DNA of 64,000 nt, from positions 1 through 64,000 of the forward strand of contig JAAYDY010000041.1 in assembly GCA_012729015.1 (NCBI GenBank), given 5' to 3'. A program made the translations under genes and the position numbers. The DNA comes from Phycisphaerae bacterium. GTDB lineage: Bacteria; Planctomycetota; Phycisphaerae; FEN-1346; JAACEH01. Positions within the stretch are counted from its first letter, which is position 1, and each line of letters opens with the position of its first letter. The notes under the pieces are model-generated. The model searched no databases and was not told the DNA's origin. It saw only the letters and a list, made by a program, of their open reading frames with translations. Shown one piece after another: positions 31,977 through 39,456 of the stretch.

Positions 31977-32831
31977 CTACGCCTCGGGCCGTTCGTCGTC
32001 GGTCGCGTCGTCGTCGGGCGCATCAGGCGTCTGGTCGCCGGCCGTCGGCTCGTCCGGCGCGGGCGGCTCGCCCAGGTGATTGGACAGGCGAATGATGGAT
32101 GCGTCGTCGGAGGCTTCCTCGGCGAGGACATCCTCGCCGGCCTCGGGCGAGGTTTCGCCGGACGCCTCGTCCCGGTCGGCCATGTCGCTCATGGCCCTGC
32201 GGACCTCGTCGCTGCGGGCCACCTCGTCGGGCCCGTCCTCGACGGCCGCGCCGTTGGACGCCTCCGACTCGTCCGCGTCGCCGGCCAGGATCGACTCGGG
32301 CGTGGCCTTGGTCAGTTCCTCGATGCGCGGCAGGCTGCTGATGTCCTTCAGCCCGAACACCTCCAGGAACAGCTTGGTCGTGCCATAGAGCAGCGGATGG
32401 CCGAGGCCTTCGTCGCGGCCGACGATCTTGATCAGGCCACGGTCCACCAGCGTGCGAAGCATGGGCCCGGTGTCCACGCCGCGGATGTTGTCGATGTCGG
32501 CCCGCGTGACGGGCTGGCGATACGCCACGACGGCGAGGGTCTCGAGGGCTGCCTGGCTGATGCGTTCGCGCGAGCGGCCACGAAGAATCTTCCGAATGTA
32601 GGTGTTGTACTCCGGCACGGTCATCATCTTGTAGCCGCCGGCCACCTCGACGATCTCGAAGGTCCGCTCGTCCTGGCGGTAGTGGTCGTTGAGGTCGGCG
32701 ATAGCGTCGCGCACGGCCGGGGCCGTGGCGTCCTGCCGCTCGAGGGCGGCGGCGATGCGCTCGGCCGACAAGGGCTCGTCGGAGGCGAAGAAGATCGCTT
32801 CGATGATGGCTTCCAGATCGCGACGGGGCAT
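31977..32831 (-). CDS. scpB: Segregation and condensation protein B
   Basis: A 284-residue protein. The first about 185 residues are ScpB: LEAIIEAIFFASDEPLSAERI, QAALETLAVVAYRQPVTRADI, the RGVDTGPMLRTLVDRGLI winged-helix segment and YGTTKLFLEVFGL. The last 100 residues are an acidic, low-complexity tail unusual for the family. ScpB binds ScpA and SMC in the condensin that compacts and separates chromosomes. It begins 3 bases after rnfG, so it is expressed with the Rnf genes. scpA is not in the window. Between its stop and the esterase gene (31812-31976) lies one degraded ACGGGCAGGAGGTCCGT hairpin. Confidence 0.93.
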   Translation of the reverse strand: MPRRDLEAIIEAIFFASDEPLSAERIAAALERQDATAPAVRDAIADLNDHYRQDERTFEIVEVAGGYKMMTVPEYNTYIRKILRGRSRERISQAALETLAVVAYRQPVTRADIDNIRGVDTGPMLRTLVDRGLIKIVGRDEGLGHPLLYGTTKLFLEVFGLKDISSLPRIEELTKATPESILAGDADESEASNGAAVEDGPDEVARSDEVRRAMSDMADRDEASGETSPEAGEDVLAEEASDDASIIRLSNHLGEPPAPDEPTAGDQTPDAPDDDATDDERPEA

Positions 32832-32834
32832 GGG

Positions 32835-33455
32835 CTAGCGGCCTCCGCTGTGAGGGGTGACTGTGCCGACGGCCTGGCGGACGCGCCCGACAGCCTGGCG
32901 GACCGCGGCCTTGACGGCGTTGGAGGTGATCGTGGCGGCGGTCATGGCGTCCACCTCGGCGAGTTGCTCGGCGCTCTTGGCGTCGAACTGGTCCATAAAG
33001 CCGTTGTACGTGGCCTCGGGCTCGTCGCTGGGCTGCACGCCGATCTTCTGCCAGAGGCTGTAGGTGCTCTTGCTCTCGCTGATGTTGGCGCCGAGGCCGG
33101 GCGTTTCCTGCTGCGACAGGACAACCACCTTGCGCAGGGTGAGGTGCTCGTCGGCGGCCATGCCGACCATGACGCGGACGGTGGACGAGTAGCCCTGGGC
33201 GGCGCCTTCGGCGGCGTAGGCCGCGGGCGTGCCGTCGTCGCGTTTGACGACGAAGACGTCGGCCGCGCCGGGCACCGGCTCGGGCGCGGCGTAGCCCTGG
33301 CCGCCGGGGAGCACCTGGAGCCGCAAGGCCGACCGTTGGGCTTCGTCGCGGGCGGCGAGGGTGTCCTTGAAATGGGCGTAGATCATGGCCACGCCGCTGC
33401 CCATGACGAGGCAGATGATGCCCAGGATGAGGACGAATCGGACAGCCTGTTTCAT
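32835..33455 (-). CDS. rnfG: Rnf electron-transport complex subunit G
   Basis: A 206-residue protein with one N-terminal membrane helix and a periplasmic FMN-binding domain. The covalent-flavin motif is present as DAMTAATITS, with the second Thr of T-x-x-T as FMN acceptor, preceded by the family-typical VVLSQQETPGLGANI. In Rnf it carries electrons between membrane flavins during ferredoxin:NAD+ oxidoreduction coupled to Na+ or H+ export. The start overlaps the rnfD stop as ATGA (33452-33455). Confidence 0.92.
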   Translation of the reverse strand: MKQAVRFVLILGIICLVMGSGVAMIYAHFKDTLAARDEAQRSALRLQVLPGGQGYAAPEPVPGAADVFVVKRDDGTPAAYAAEGAAQGYSSTVRVMVGMAADEHLTLRKVVVLSQQETPGLGANISESKSTYSLWQKIGVQPSDEPEATYNGFMDQFDAKSAEQLAEVDAMTAATITSNAVKAAVRQAVGRVRQAVGTVTPHSGGR

Positions 33456-34615
33456 GAGGAGGCTCCCGGGGCCGGCTTCTTATGGCCGGTGCCAAAGACG
33501 CGCGGCCGAGTCCAGCGGTCGATGAGCGGCACCGCCGTGTTCATCAGCAGAATCGAGTAGCAGACGCCCTCGGGGTAGCCGCCGTAGAGGCGGATGAGGA
33601 CGGTCAGGACGCCGCAGCCGACGGCGAAGACCATCTGCCCGCGCGGCGAGAGCGGACTGGTGACCATGTCGGTGGCCATGTAGAGCGCCCCGAGCATCAG
33701 CCCGCCGCAGACCAGATGATAGAGCGGATAGAGCATTCCGTCGGGGCCGGACCGCAGGGCGGCCGCCCAGACCCACCGTGCGCCCTCGGGCCCGAGCGGC
33801 AGAGGCAGCACGGCCGCCAGCACCGCCACGGTGCCCAGGTACAGGGCCGGTGAGTACCACCGGACGTAGCCTTTGACGACGAGGTAGACGACGCCGGCGA
33901 GCAGAAGCAGGGCGGAGACTTCGCCGATGTTGCCGCCGATGTTGCCCCAGAAGGCGTCCCAGAGGTGCGGCGCCTGGCCGCGGAGCACGTGGGTGAACTG
34001 CTCGGCCGGCGACCCGACAAGCGCGTCGGGCGACGCCAGCCCTTTCTTCAGGATGGCCATCGGGCTCGGGCCCGTAATGGCGTCCACAGCGGTCGCGGCC
34101 GCGTCACCGGCGGCGGTCACGTCGATCGTGAAGTGGCGCAGCACGTCGCTCAGCCACGACGACGACGGCTCCACGTGAACCACCGGGTACGACGACGGGT
34201 TCATGTCCTTGGCGAACGAGACGTGGACGATCGCGCGGCCGACCAGGGCGGGGTTCCAGATGTTGCAGCCCAGGCCGCCGAAGCATTGCTTGGCGATGAG
34301 GATGGCCGCGGCGCTGCCGAATACCGGGACGTACCAGTGAACGGTCGCCGGCATGCAGAAGGCGACGAGGATGCCGGTGATGACGGCCGACCCGTCGCCG
34401 ATGGTCACGGGGGTCTTGCGCAGCCGCTGGGCCAGGGCCTCGCACACCACGGCCGTCAGAACGCTCAGGCCGGTGACCCAGAGGGCCCGCCAGCCGAACA
34501 GGTAGCCCGACAGCACCAGCGCCGGCGTCAGGGCCGCGACGACCGACCACATGATCTTCGCGGTGGAATCCGTCTGCCGAATGTGCGGCGACGATGAAAC
34601 GGTCAGTCGTGTCAT
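33452..34615 (-). CDS. rnfD: Rnf electron-transport complex subunit D
   Basis: A 387-residue membrane protein with about ten helices. Diagnostic stretches are SPHIRQTDSTAKIMWSVV at the N-terminus, GLGCNIWNPALVGRA, and MATDMVTSPLSPRGQ, which contains the Thr that holds covalent FMN. An approximately 100-residue insertion between helices (HVEPSSSWLSD to HVLRGQAPHLWDAFWG) is typical of longer RnfD proteins. It forms part of the membrane ion-translocating core. GAGGAATC precedes ATG 34615. A repeat block separates it from rnfC, the only gap over 20 bases in this operon. Confidence 0.94.
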   Translation of the reverse strand: MTRLTVSSSPHIRQTDSTAKIMWSVVAALTPALVLSGYLFGWRALWVTGLSVLTAVVCEALAQRLRKTPVTIGDGSAVITGILVAFCMPATVHWYVPVFGSAAAILIAKQCFGGLGCNIWNPALVGRAIVHVSFAKDMNPSSYPVVHVEPSSSWLSDVLRHFTIDVTAAGDAAATAVDAITGPSPMAILKKGLASPDALVGSPAEQFTHVLRGQAPHLWDAFWGNIGGNIGEVSALLLLAGVVYLVVKGYVRWYSPALYLGTVAVLAAVLPLPLGPEGARWVWAAALRSGPDGMLYPLYHLVCGGLMLGALYMATDMVTSPLSPRGQMVFAVGCGVLTVLIRLYGGYPEGVCYSILLMNTAVPLIDRWTRPRVFGTGHKKPAPGASS

Positions 34616-34650
34616 CCCGATTCCTCAATCCAGGGCGGCTGTCTTCTGCA

Positions 34651-34747
34651 ACCCCTCCCCCTTCCAGGGGGAGGTGCCCCGAGCACAGTCGAGGGGCGGT
34701 GAGGGTCGAACGCCAGCGTCCGCGTGGGTCCGGTGGACCCACCCTAC
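34651..34747. repeat. Repeat block inside the rnf operon
   Basis: Between rnfC and rnfD lie the GAGGGGCGGTGAGGGTCGAA module with its GGGGGAGGTGCCCCGAG arm (34651-34711) and a GTGGGTCCGGTGGACCCAC hairpin (34724-34742). It is the only array found inside an otherwise tightly packed operon and could cause RNA processing or partial termination between the two genes. Confidence 0.8.
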
Positions 34748-34754
34748 GGCTCAA

Positions 34755-36128
34755 TCACTTGCTGACGGCCGCCTGCTGCTGGCTCTTGCGTTCGCGTTCG
34801 CGGGCCAGTTGCTTGCGTCGCTCGGCCTTCAGGAAACGGACGTAGTGGACGATGCGTCGCCCGGCCGGGCAGGCGTACGCGCAGGAGCCGCACTCGATGC
34901 AGTCCATCAGTCCGGATTCCATGGCCGCGTCCAGGGCGTCCAGTTGCGTGTCCTCGTAGGCTTCGCCGAGGAGGCTGAGCGTGCTCGGCACGAGGCCGGC
35001 CGGACAGGCGTCCACGCAATTGCCGCACCGGATGCACGGCCCATGGGCGAACATCTCGGGCGATTTCAGACAGAGCAGCCCGCTGAGTCCCTTGATCGTG
35101 TAGGTGTCGATGGTCGCCAGGGCCAGGCCCATCATCGGCCCGCCGGCGATGACCTTGCCGACGGCCTCGGCGTCCAGGCCGGCCCGCTCCAGCAGCGACG
35201 GCACACTGGTCCCGAGCCGCACCGAGAAGTTGCCGGGCCGCGACACGGCGTCGCCCGTGATCGTGAGCGTGCGTTCGGTGAGCGGGCGCTGCCAGGCCAG
35301 GGCTTCCCATGCGGCATAGGCCGTCGCGACGTTCTGGACGACGACACCCGCGTCGGCCGGCAACCCGCCGGAGGGCACCTCGCGGCCGGTCACGGCCTTG
35401 ATGAGCTGCTTCTCGGCTCCCTGCGGATACTTCACCGGCAGGGCCAGCACCTCGACGTGCTTCAGGTCGGCCGCGGCGTCGCGCAGGGCCCGCCAGGCGT
35501 CCGGCTTGTTATCCTCGACGGCCACCACGCCGCGCGGAGCGCCCGTGGCGCGCATGAACACGTCCAGCCCTTCCAGGATTTCGCCCGGCGAGGCCAGCAT
35601 CAGGCGGTGGTCACACGTCAGGTACGGCTCGCACTCGGCCCCGTTGAGGATCACCGTATCGACGGCGGTGCCCTTCGGCGGCGTCAGTTTGACGTGCGTC
35701 GGGAACGTGGCGCCGCCGAGGCCGACCAGGCCGGCGTCGGCCACCGCCTGGCGCACGGCCTCGGGCGCCATGTCGCGCCAGGCCCGCGGCTGATTGCACG
35801 CATCGTGCCACCGGTCCTCGCCGTCGGGCTCCAGCTCGATGGCCTGGACCTTGCCGCCGGTGACCGGGTCGTTCATCGTCGTGAGCTTCTTGACAGTGCC
35901 GCTGGTGGGGGCGTGCAGGGCCGCACTGACGAAGCCCGAAGGCTTGCCGATCGGCTCGCCGCGCAGCACTTTCTGCCCGACGGCGACCAGCGGGGCGCTG
36001 GCCGCGCCCATGGACTGGCGAAGGCTGATGACGAGAGCGGCCTCGGGCGCGATCCGCTGCGGGGCCAGGCCGGCCGTGGCCGCCTTGCCGTCGGGCGGAT
36101 GGACGCCGCCTCGGAACGTTCTTGCCAT
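34755..36128 (-). CDS. rnfC: Rnf electron-transport complex subunit C
   Basis: A 457-residue soluble subunit. The N-terminal barrel-sandwich domain (SGTVKKL; VGLGGATFPTHVKL), the NADH/FMN-binding region (NGAECEPYLTCDHRLML) and two [4Fe-4S] motifs, CIRCGNCVDACPAG and CIECGSCAYACPAG, are all present, which distinguishes it from NqrA. It oxidises or reduces NAD(H) at the cytoplasmic face of Rnf. Its length is normal. ATG 36128 has GAGGAG 8 bases upstream and follows the alaC stop by 5 bases. Confidence 0.95.
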   Translation of the reverse strand: MARTFRGGVHPPDGKAATAGLAPQRIAPEAALVISLRQSMGAASAPLVAVGQKVLRGEPIGKPSGFVSAALHAPTSGTVKKLTTMNDPVTGGKVQAIELEPDGEDRWHDACNQPRAWRDMAPEAVRQAVADAGLVGLGGATFPTHVKLTPPKGTAVDTVILNGAECEPYLTCDHRLMLASPGEILEGLDVFMRATGAPRGVVAVEDNKPDAWRALRDAAADLKHVEVLALPVKYPQGAEKQLIKAVTGREVPSGGLPADAGVVVQNVATAYAAWEALAWQRPLTERTLTITGDAVSRPGNFSVRLGTSVPSLLERAGLDAEAVGKVIAGGPMMGLALATIDTYTIKGLSGLLCLKSPEMFAHGPCIRCGNCVDACPAGLVPSTLSLLGEAYEDTQLDALDAAMESGLMDCIECGSCAYACPAGRRIVHYVRFLKAERRKQLARERERKSQQQAAVSK

Positions 36129-36133
36129 GGGCG

Positions 36134-37396
36134 CTACTCCTCGGACGTCTGGTCCGCCTGGTTCGCGTCGCCGTCCAGCGCCGTCAGGGCGCTCTTGATC
36201 TGACGCATGGCCTGGTTGATGCGTTTCTCGTTCTCGACCAGCGCCAGCCGCAGGTACCCTTCGCCGCCGGGGCCGAACGCGCGACCGGGCGACACCGACA
36301 CGTGGCCCTTCTCCATCAGGTACAGCGACAGGTCCAGCGTGCCCATGCGTTTCATGAGGTCGTCGGGCACCTTGGCCCAGACGAACATCGACGCCTTGGG
36401 CGACTCGGTGCCTGTCCAGCCGAGGCGGTGCAGCCCGCGGATCATCGTGTCGCGCCGCTGCTGGTAGATGGCGGCCTGCTCGCGTGAGAACTCGTCGCCC
36501 TCGCGCATCGCGATGATCGACGCGATCTGCACCGACTGGAAGATGCCGTAATCGTAGTAGCCCTTGACCTTCATCAGCGCGCGGCACATTTCGGCGTTGC
36601 CGGCGCAGTAGCCGACGCGCCAGCCCGCCATGTTGTACGCCTTGCTCATCGTCGTGAACTCGACGGCCACGTCCTTGGCCCCGCGGGCCTGGAGGAAACT
36701 CGGCGCCACGTACCCGTCGAAGCACGTCTCGCCGTAGGCGAAGTCGTGCAGCACCAGGAAGCCGAACCGCTTGGCCATCCGGACCACTTCCTCGTAGAAC
36801 GCCACGTCCGGAGCCACCATCGCCGTCGGGTTGTGCGGGTAGTTCAGCACCAGCACCCGCGGACGCGGATACAGGTTCTCGGCCACCAGTTGGATGCGCT
36901 TCAGGAACTCCTCGTCGTTGCCCAGCGGCACGCTGATGACGTTGCCCTCGGCCAGCGCCACGGCGTACACGTGAATCGGGAACGCCGGATCGGGCACGAT
37001 GGCCGTGTCGCCCGGCCCCAGCAGCGCCAGGCACATGTGCGAGAACCCTTCCTTGGAGCCGATGGTCGCCACGGCCTCGGTCTCCGGGTCCAGCGTCACG
37101 CCGTAGCGGCGCTCGTACTTGCGCGCCAGCTCGCGACGCAGGTTGAAGACGCCGCTGGACTGGCTGTAGCGGCTGTTCCGCGGATCGCGCGCCGCCTCGG
37201 CCAGCTTCTGAACCACCGACTCGGGCGCCGGGTCCGACGGGTTGCCCATGCCCAGGTCGATCACGTCGCACCCCTGGGCCCTCAGCCGCGACTTCATCGC
37301 ATTGAGCTGCCCGAACAGATACGGCGGCAATCGTTTCAGACGTTCCGACACGTTGATCGTGAACGGTTTCTCCTGCTTGGCTCCCTGGACGGCCAT
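36134..37396 (-). CDS. alaC: PLP-dependent aminotransferase, AlaC-like
   Basis: A 420-residue fold-type I aminotransferase. Its sequence follows the AlaC/YfdZ pattern closely: IDLGMGNPSDPAPESVVQKL, ATIGSKEGFSHMCLALLGPG, LNYPHNPTA, VLHDFAYGE, the lysine loop TTMSKAYNMAGWRVGY (Lys holds PLP) and SPGRAFGPGGEGYLRLALVE. AlaC makes alanine from pyruvate with glutamate. LL-diaminopimelate or methionine aminotransferases are related and cannot be excluded. ATG 37396 has AGGAG upstream. It lies between a PPIase gene (17-base gap) and rnfC (5-base gap). Confidence 0.9.
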   Translation of the reverse strand: MAVQGAKQEKPFTINVSERLKRLPPYLFGQLNAMKSRLRAQGCDVIDLGMGNPSDPAPESVVQKLAEAARDPRNSRYSQSSGVFNLRRELARKYERRYGVTLDPETEAVATIGSKEGFSHMCLALLGPGDTAIVPDPAFPIHVYAVALAEGNVISVPLGNDEEFLKRIQLVAENLYPRPRVLVLNYPHNPTAMVAPDVAFYEEVVRMAKRFGFLVLHDFAYGETCFDGYVAPSFLQARGAKDVAVEFTTMSKAYNMAGWRVGYCAGNAEMCRALMKVKGYYDYGIFQSVQIASIIAMREGDEFSREQAAIYQQRRDTMIRGLHRLGWTGTESPKASMFVWAKVPDDLMKRMGTLDLSLYLMEKGHVSVSPGRAFGPGGEGYLRLALVENEKRINQAMRQIKSALTALDGDANQADQTSEE

Positions 37397-37413
37397 GGTG
37401 CTCCTGCTTCCAT

Positions 37414-38445
37414 TCAGTTGCCGGCCTGCGTCGCCTCGGCCGGCGTGTCCTTGCGCTCGATAACGGCCTGCCTCATCAGCTCGGCCAGAATGATCGGGGA
37501 AAGCTGCCGCCGCTGGGCGTCGCTCAACTGGCGTCGCAGCTCGTCCCGCACGTCCTCGAATGTCACGTCCCGCGCGGCCACGCGCTCGTGCAGCTTCAGG
37601 ATCACCCAGCCCTGGGCGGTCTTGAAGGGGCGACTCGTGCCACCCGGGGCCAGCGCGAAGGCTGCCGTCTCGTACGCCTGCTCCGTCTGACCGCGGGCCA
37701 GCGGCGTCAGGCGCCGGCCGCCGTCGGATGCCGTCGCGTCCAGGCTGTGACGCCGGGCCTCGTCCTCGAACGAGCCCCCGGCGGCCAGCCGTTCCGCAAT
37801 CTCCGTCGCCAGGGATTCGCTTGCCACCACGATCTGGCTCAGGTGCAACTGTTCCCCGTACCGCCGGTCGTACTCCGCACGAACCTGCTCGTCGGTCACC
37901 GCCACGCGACGGTCGGCCAGCTTCCGCAGCAGCACTTCCAGCTCCAGCTCGCCGCGAAAGTCCTCTTCCGTCAGTCCCCGCAGCGCCAGCCGCTCGGCCC
38001 ACTGCTTGCGCCGCTCGCCCAACGGCATGCCGGGACGGAAGTTGCGACTGGAGAAGAACTCGGTCTCGGCGTCGTCCAGCTCGCGGCTCGACGCCCGGAG
38101 GCCCAATCGCCGCGCTTCCTGCCGAATCAGCCGCTGCTGAATCATCGAGTCCAGCGCCCGGGCCGAATAGTACTTCTGGAGCGTATCGTCCAGCTCCTCG
38201 CGCGTGATGGGCTCGCCGTTGACCCGGGCCACGACGCCGGCGGGCATCGTCTCCGCCGGAGGCGCCGCCTCGTTGGCCGTCACCTGCGGCTGCATGCCGG
38301 CCTGGGTCGGGGCCGCGGCCGCCGGCGGCGCGGCATCGTCCTGGGCGGCTGCCTGCGCAGCCCACGCCGTCGCGGCCAGAGCCGCTCCAAGCGTCGCCGC
38401 CCAGCCCGCCCACGCCCTGCACTTCTGTGGCCGACGGACCGTCAT
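37414..38445 (-). CDS. SurA-like periplasmic peptidyl-prolyl isomerase
   Basis: A 343-residue exported protein. A signal peptide (about 1-35) and an Ala/Pro-rich linker are followed by a SurA-type N-terminal helical domain (VNGEPITREELDDTL; LIRQEARRLGL) and a parvulin rotamase domain (LHLSQIVVASESLATEIAERL; QTEQAYETAAFALAPGGTSR; GWVILKLHER). It probably assists folding of outer-membrane or secreted proteins. GAGGAA lies before ATG 38445. It is the first gene of the surA-like/alaC/rnf/scpB operon, read from a perfect consensus promoter. Confidence 0.88.
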   Translation of the reverse strand: MTVRRPQKCRAWAGWAATLGAALAATAWAAQAAAQDDAAPPAAAAPTQAGMQPQVTANEAAPPAETMPAGVVARVNGEPITREELDDTLQKYYSARALDSMIQQRLIRQEARRLGLRASSRELDDAETEFFSSRNFRPGMPLGERRKQWAERLALRGLTEEDFRGELELEVLLRKLADRRVAVTDEQVRAEYDRRYGEQLHLSQIVVASESLATEIAERLAAGGSFEDEARRHSLDATASDGGRRLTPLARGQTEQAYETAAFALAPGGTSRPFKTAQGWVILKLHERVAARDVTFEDVRDELRRQLSDAQRRQLSPIILAELMRQAVIERKDTPAEATQAGN

Positions 38446-38484
38446 CGCCTCTGTTCCTCACCAACCTACCGGCTAAAGGGCCCG

Positions 38485-38513
38485 ATTATAGGAGTGCCGC
38501 CCGAACGTGTCAA
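38485..38513 (-). promoter_or_regulatory. Perfect consensus promoter of the PPIase-alaC-rnf operon
   Basis: On the minus strand TTGACA (38513-38508), exactly 17 bases, then TATAAT (38490-38485). Transcription would begin near 38478, 33 bases before the ATG. This is the strongest promoter in the window. Confidence 0.85.
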
Positions 38514-38559
38514 CGCCACGCATGACGCACCACACGTGAAGGCGGGCACGCGGACGTGC

Positions 38560-38625
38560 TGCTGGCTGTGGGCATGGGCGTCCTTCCCGTAAGTGCCAGG
38601 ACATCTTGCCCAGGCCGGGCACGAA
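38560..38625. repeat. Degraded ACGGGCA-type hairpin block
   Basis: Two weak hairpins of the family seen at 8376 (GGGCATGGGCGTCCTTCCCGT near 38570-38590; CATCTTGCCCAGGCCGGGCA near 38603) lie between the divergent promoters of the PPIase operon and the NYN gene. Decay is more advanced than in most copies. Confidence 0.5.
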
Positions 38626-38669
38626 ATCGCTCGACAGCATTTGCATTCTGAGAAGCATCAGAAAACACC

Positions 38670-38698
38670 TTGACTTTACGCAGCATCCGTCCGATACT
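38670..38698 (+). promoter_or_regulatory. Promoter of the NYN-domain gene
   Basis: TTGACT (38670-38675), 17 bases, GATACT (38693-38698). The surrounding DNA is AT-richer than the rest of the window. Transcription would begin near 38705, immediately before two leader hairpins. Confidence 0.6.
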
Positions 38699-38730
38699 TA
38701 CGGTGTATCCCCGGTGACTAGTTCACTGGG

Positions 38731-38764
38731 CCCCGGGCGTCTTCGGACGACTCGGGTTTTTTTT
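38731..38764 (+). terminator. Intrinsic terminator inside the NYN gene leader
   Basis: CCCG-GG-CGTC, a TTCG loop and GACG-ACT-CGGG form a stem with one internal loop, followed at once by eight T (38757-38764). A second hairpin, CCGGTGA/TCACTGG (38711-38729), lies just upstream. Both are between the promoter and the GTG at 38793, so the structure could attenuate the gene or end a short RNA of about 55-60 bases. Confidence 0.6.
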
Positions 38765-38792
38765 GCACTTCGTCTGATTTGAGGGGACAACC

Positions 38793-39395
38793 GTGGCCCG
38801 ATACGCGGTCTACATTGACGGCTTCAACCTGTTCTACGCCCTCAAGAAGCCATATCCCGAGTTTCTGTGGGTCAACTACTCCGCTCTAGCCAAGTCCATT
38901 CTCGGTCCCCAGGATTCTCTCTCGGAGGTTGTGTACTTCAGCGCCTTGGCAACGTGGAAGCCTCGCGACGTGCAACACCACAGAACCTTCATCAAGGCAC
39001 AGAGGTGGGCCAATGTCGAGGTGGTGCTGGGCAGGTTCAGGGAGAAGGACGTCAAGTGCCATCTTTGCCAAAAGGTCTTCCGTACGCATGAAGAGAAACG
39101 AACCGACGTGAACATTGCCGTGCGCACCGTGGCGGGCGCCGTCAAGGATGTCTACGACAGAGCCGTGCTGGTGACTGCGGACTCCGATTTGATCCCGGCA
39201 ATTCAGACAGTCCATGATCTCACGCCTGCCAAAGAGGTTGGTGTCATGCTCCCCATTGGTCGCAACAGCTACGATCTCCGGGGTGCTGCGGATTTCATCA
39301 GGAAAATGCCACAGGAGCTTCTCAAGAGATGTCTGCTTCCGGCGGAAATCGTCGCAGGGCGCGACACCATCCGCAAACCAGATAACTGGGTATGA
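38793..39395 (+). CDS. NYN-domain (PIN-like) putative RNase
   Basis: A 200-residue protein with a PIN-like NYN nuclease domain: YAVYIDGFNLFYAL at the start (first metal Asp), EKRTDVNIAVRTVAGAV (Asp) and AVLVTADSDLIPAI (Asp pair). A CxxC (KCHLCQKVF) in mid-protein may hold zinc with other residues. NYN proteins cut RNA and occur both in housekeeping and in mobile or defence settings. G+C content and codon use are clearly lower than in the neighbours (codons such as TCT, CTT and ATT are common), suggesting recent acquisition. GAGGGG precedes GTG 38793. Confidence 0.88.
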   Translation: MARYAVYIDGFNLFYALKKPYPEFLWVNYSALAKSILGPQDSLSEVVYFSALATWKPRDVQHHRTFIKAQRWANVEVVLGRFREKDVKCHLCQKVFRTHEEKRTDVNIAVRTVAGAVKDVYDRAVLVTADSDLIPAIQTVHDLTPAKEVGVMLPIGRNSYDLRGAADFIRKMPQELLKRCLLPAEIVAGRDTIRKPDNWV

Positions 39396-39456
39396 TTTCC
39401 GCCTGTCCTCCCATTCGACACGACGTGGCTTGAGAAACATGGCTGATGCTCCAGCC

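Noticed and set aside
36134..38464. A 776-residue fusion of the PPIase region with AlaC
   Set aside because: The first 350 codons are an out-of-frame shadow of the PPIase gene; AlaC homology starts at ATG 37396 with its own AGGAG.
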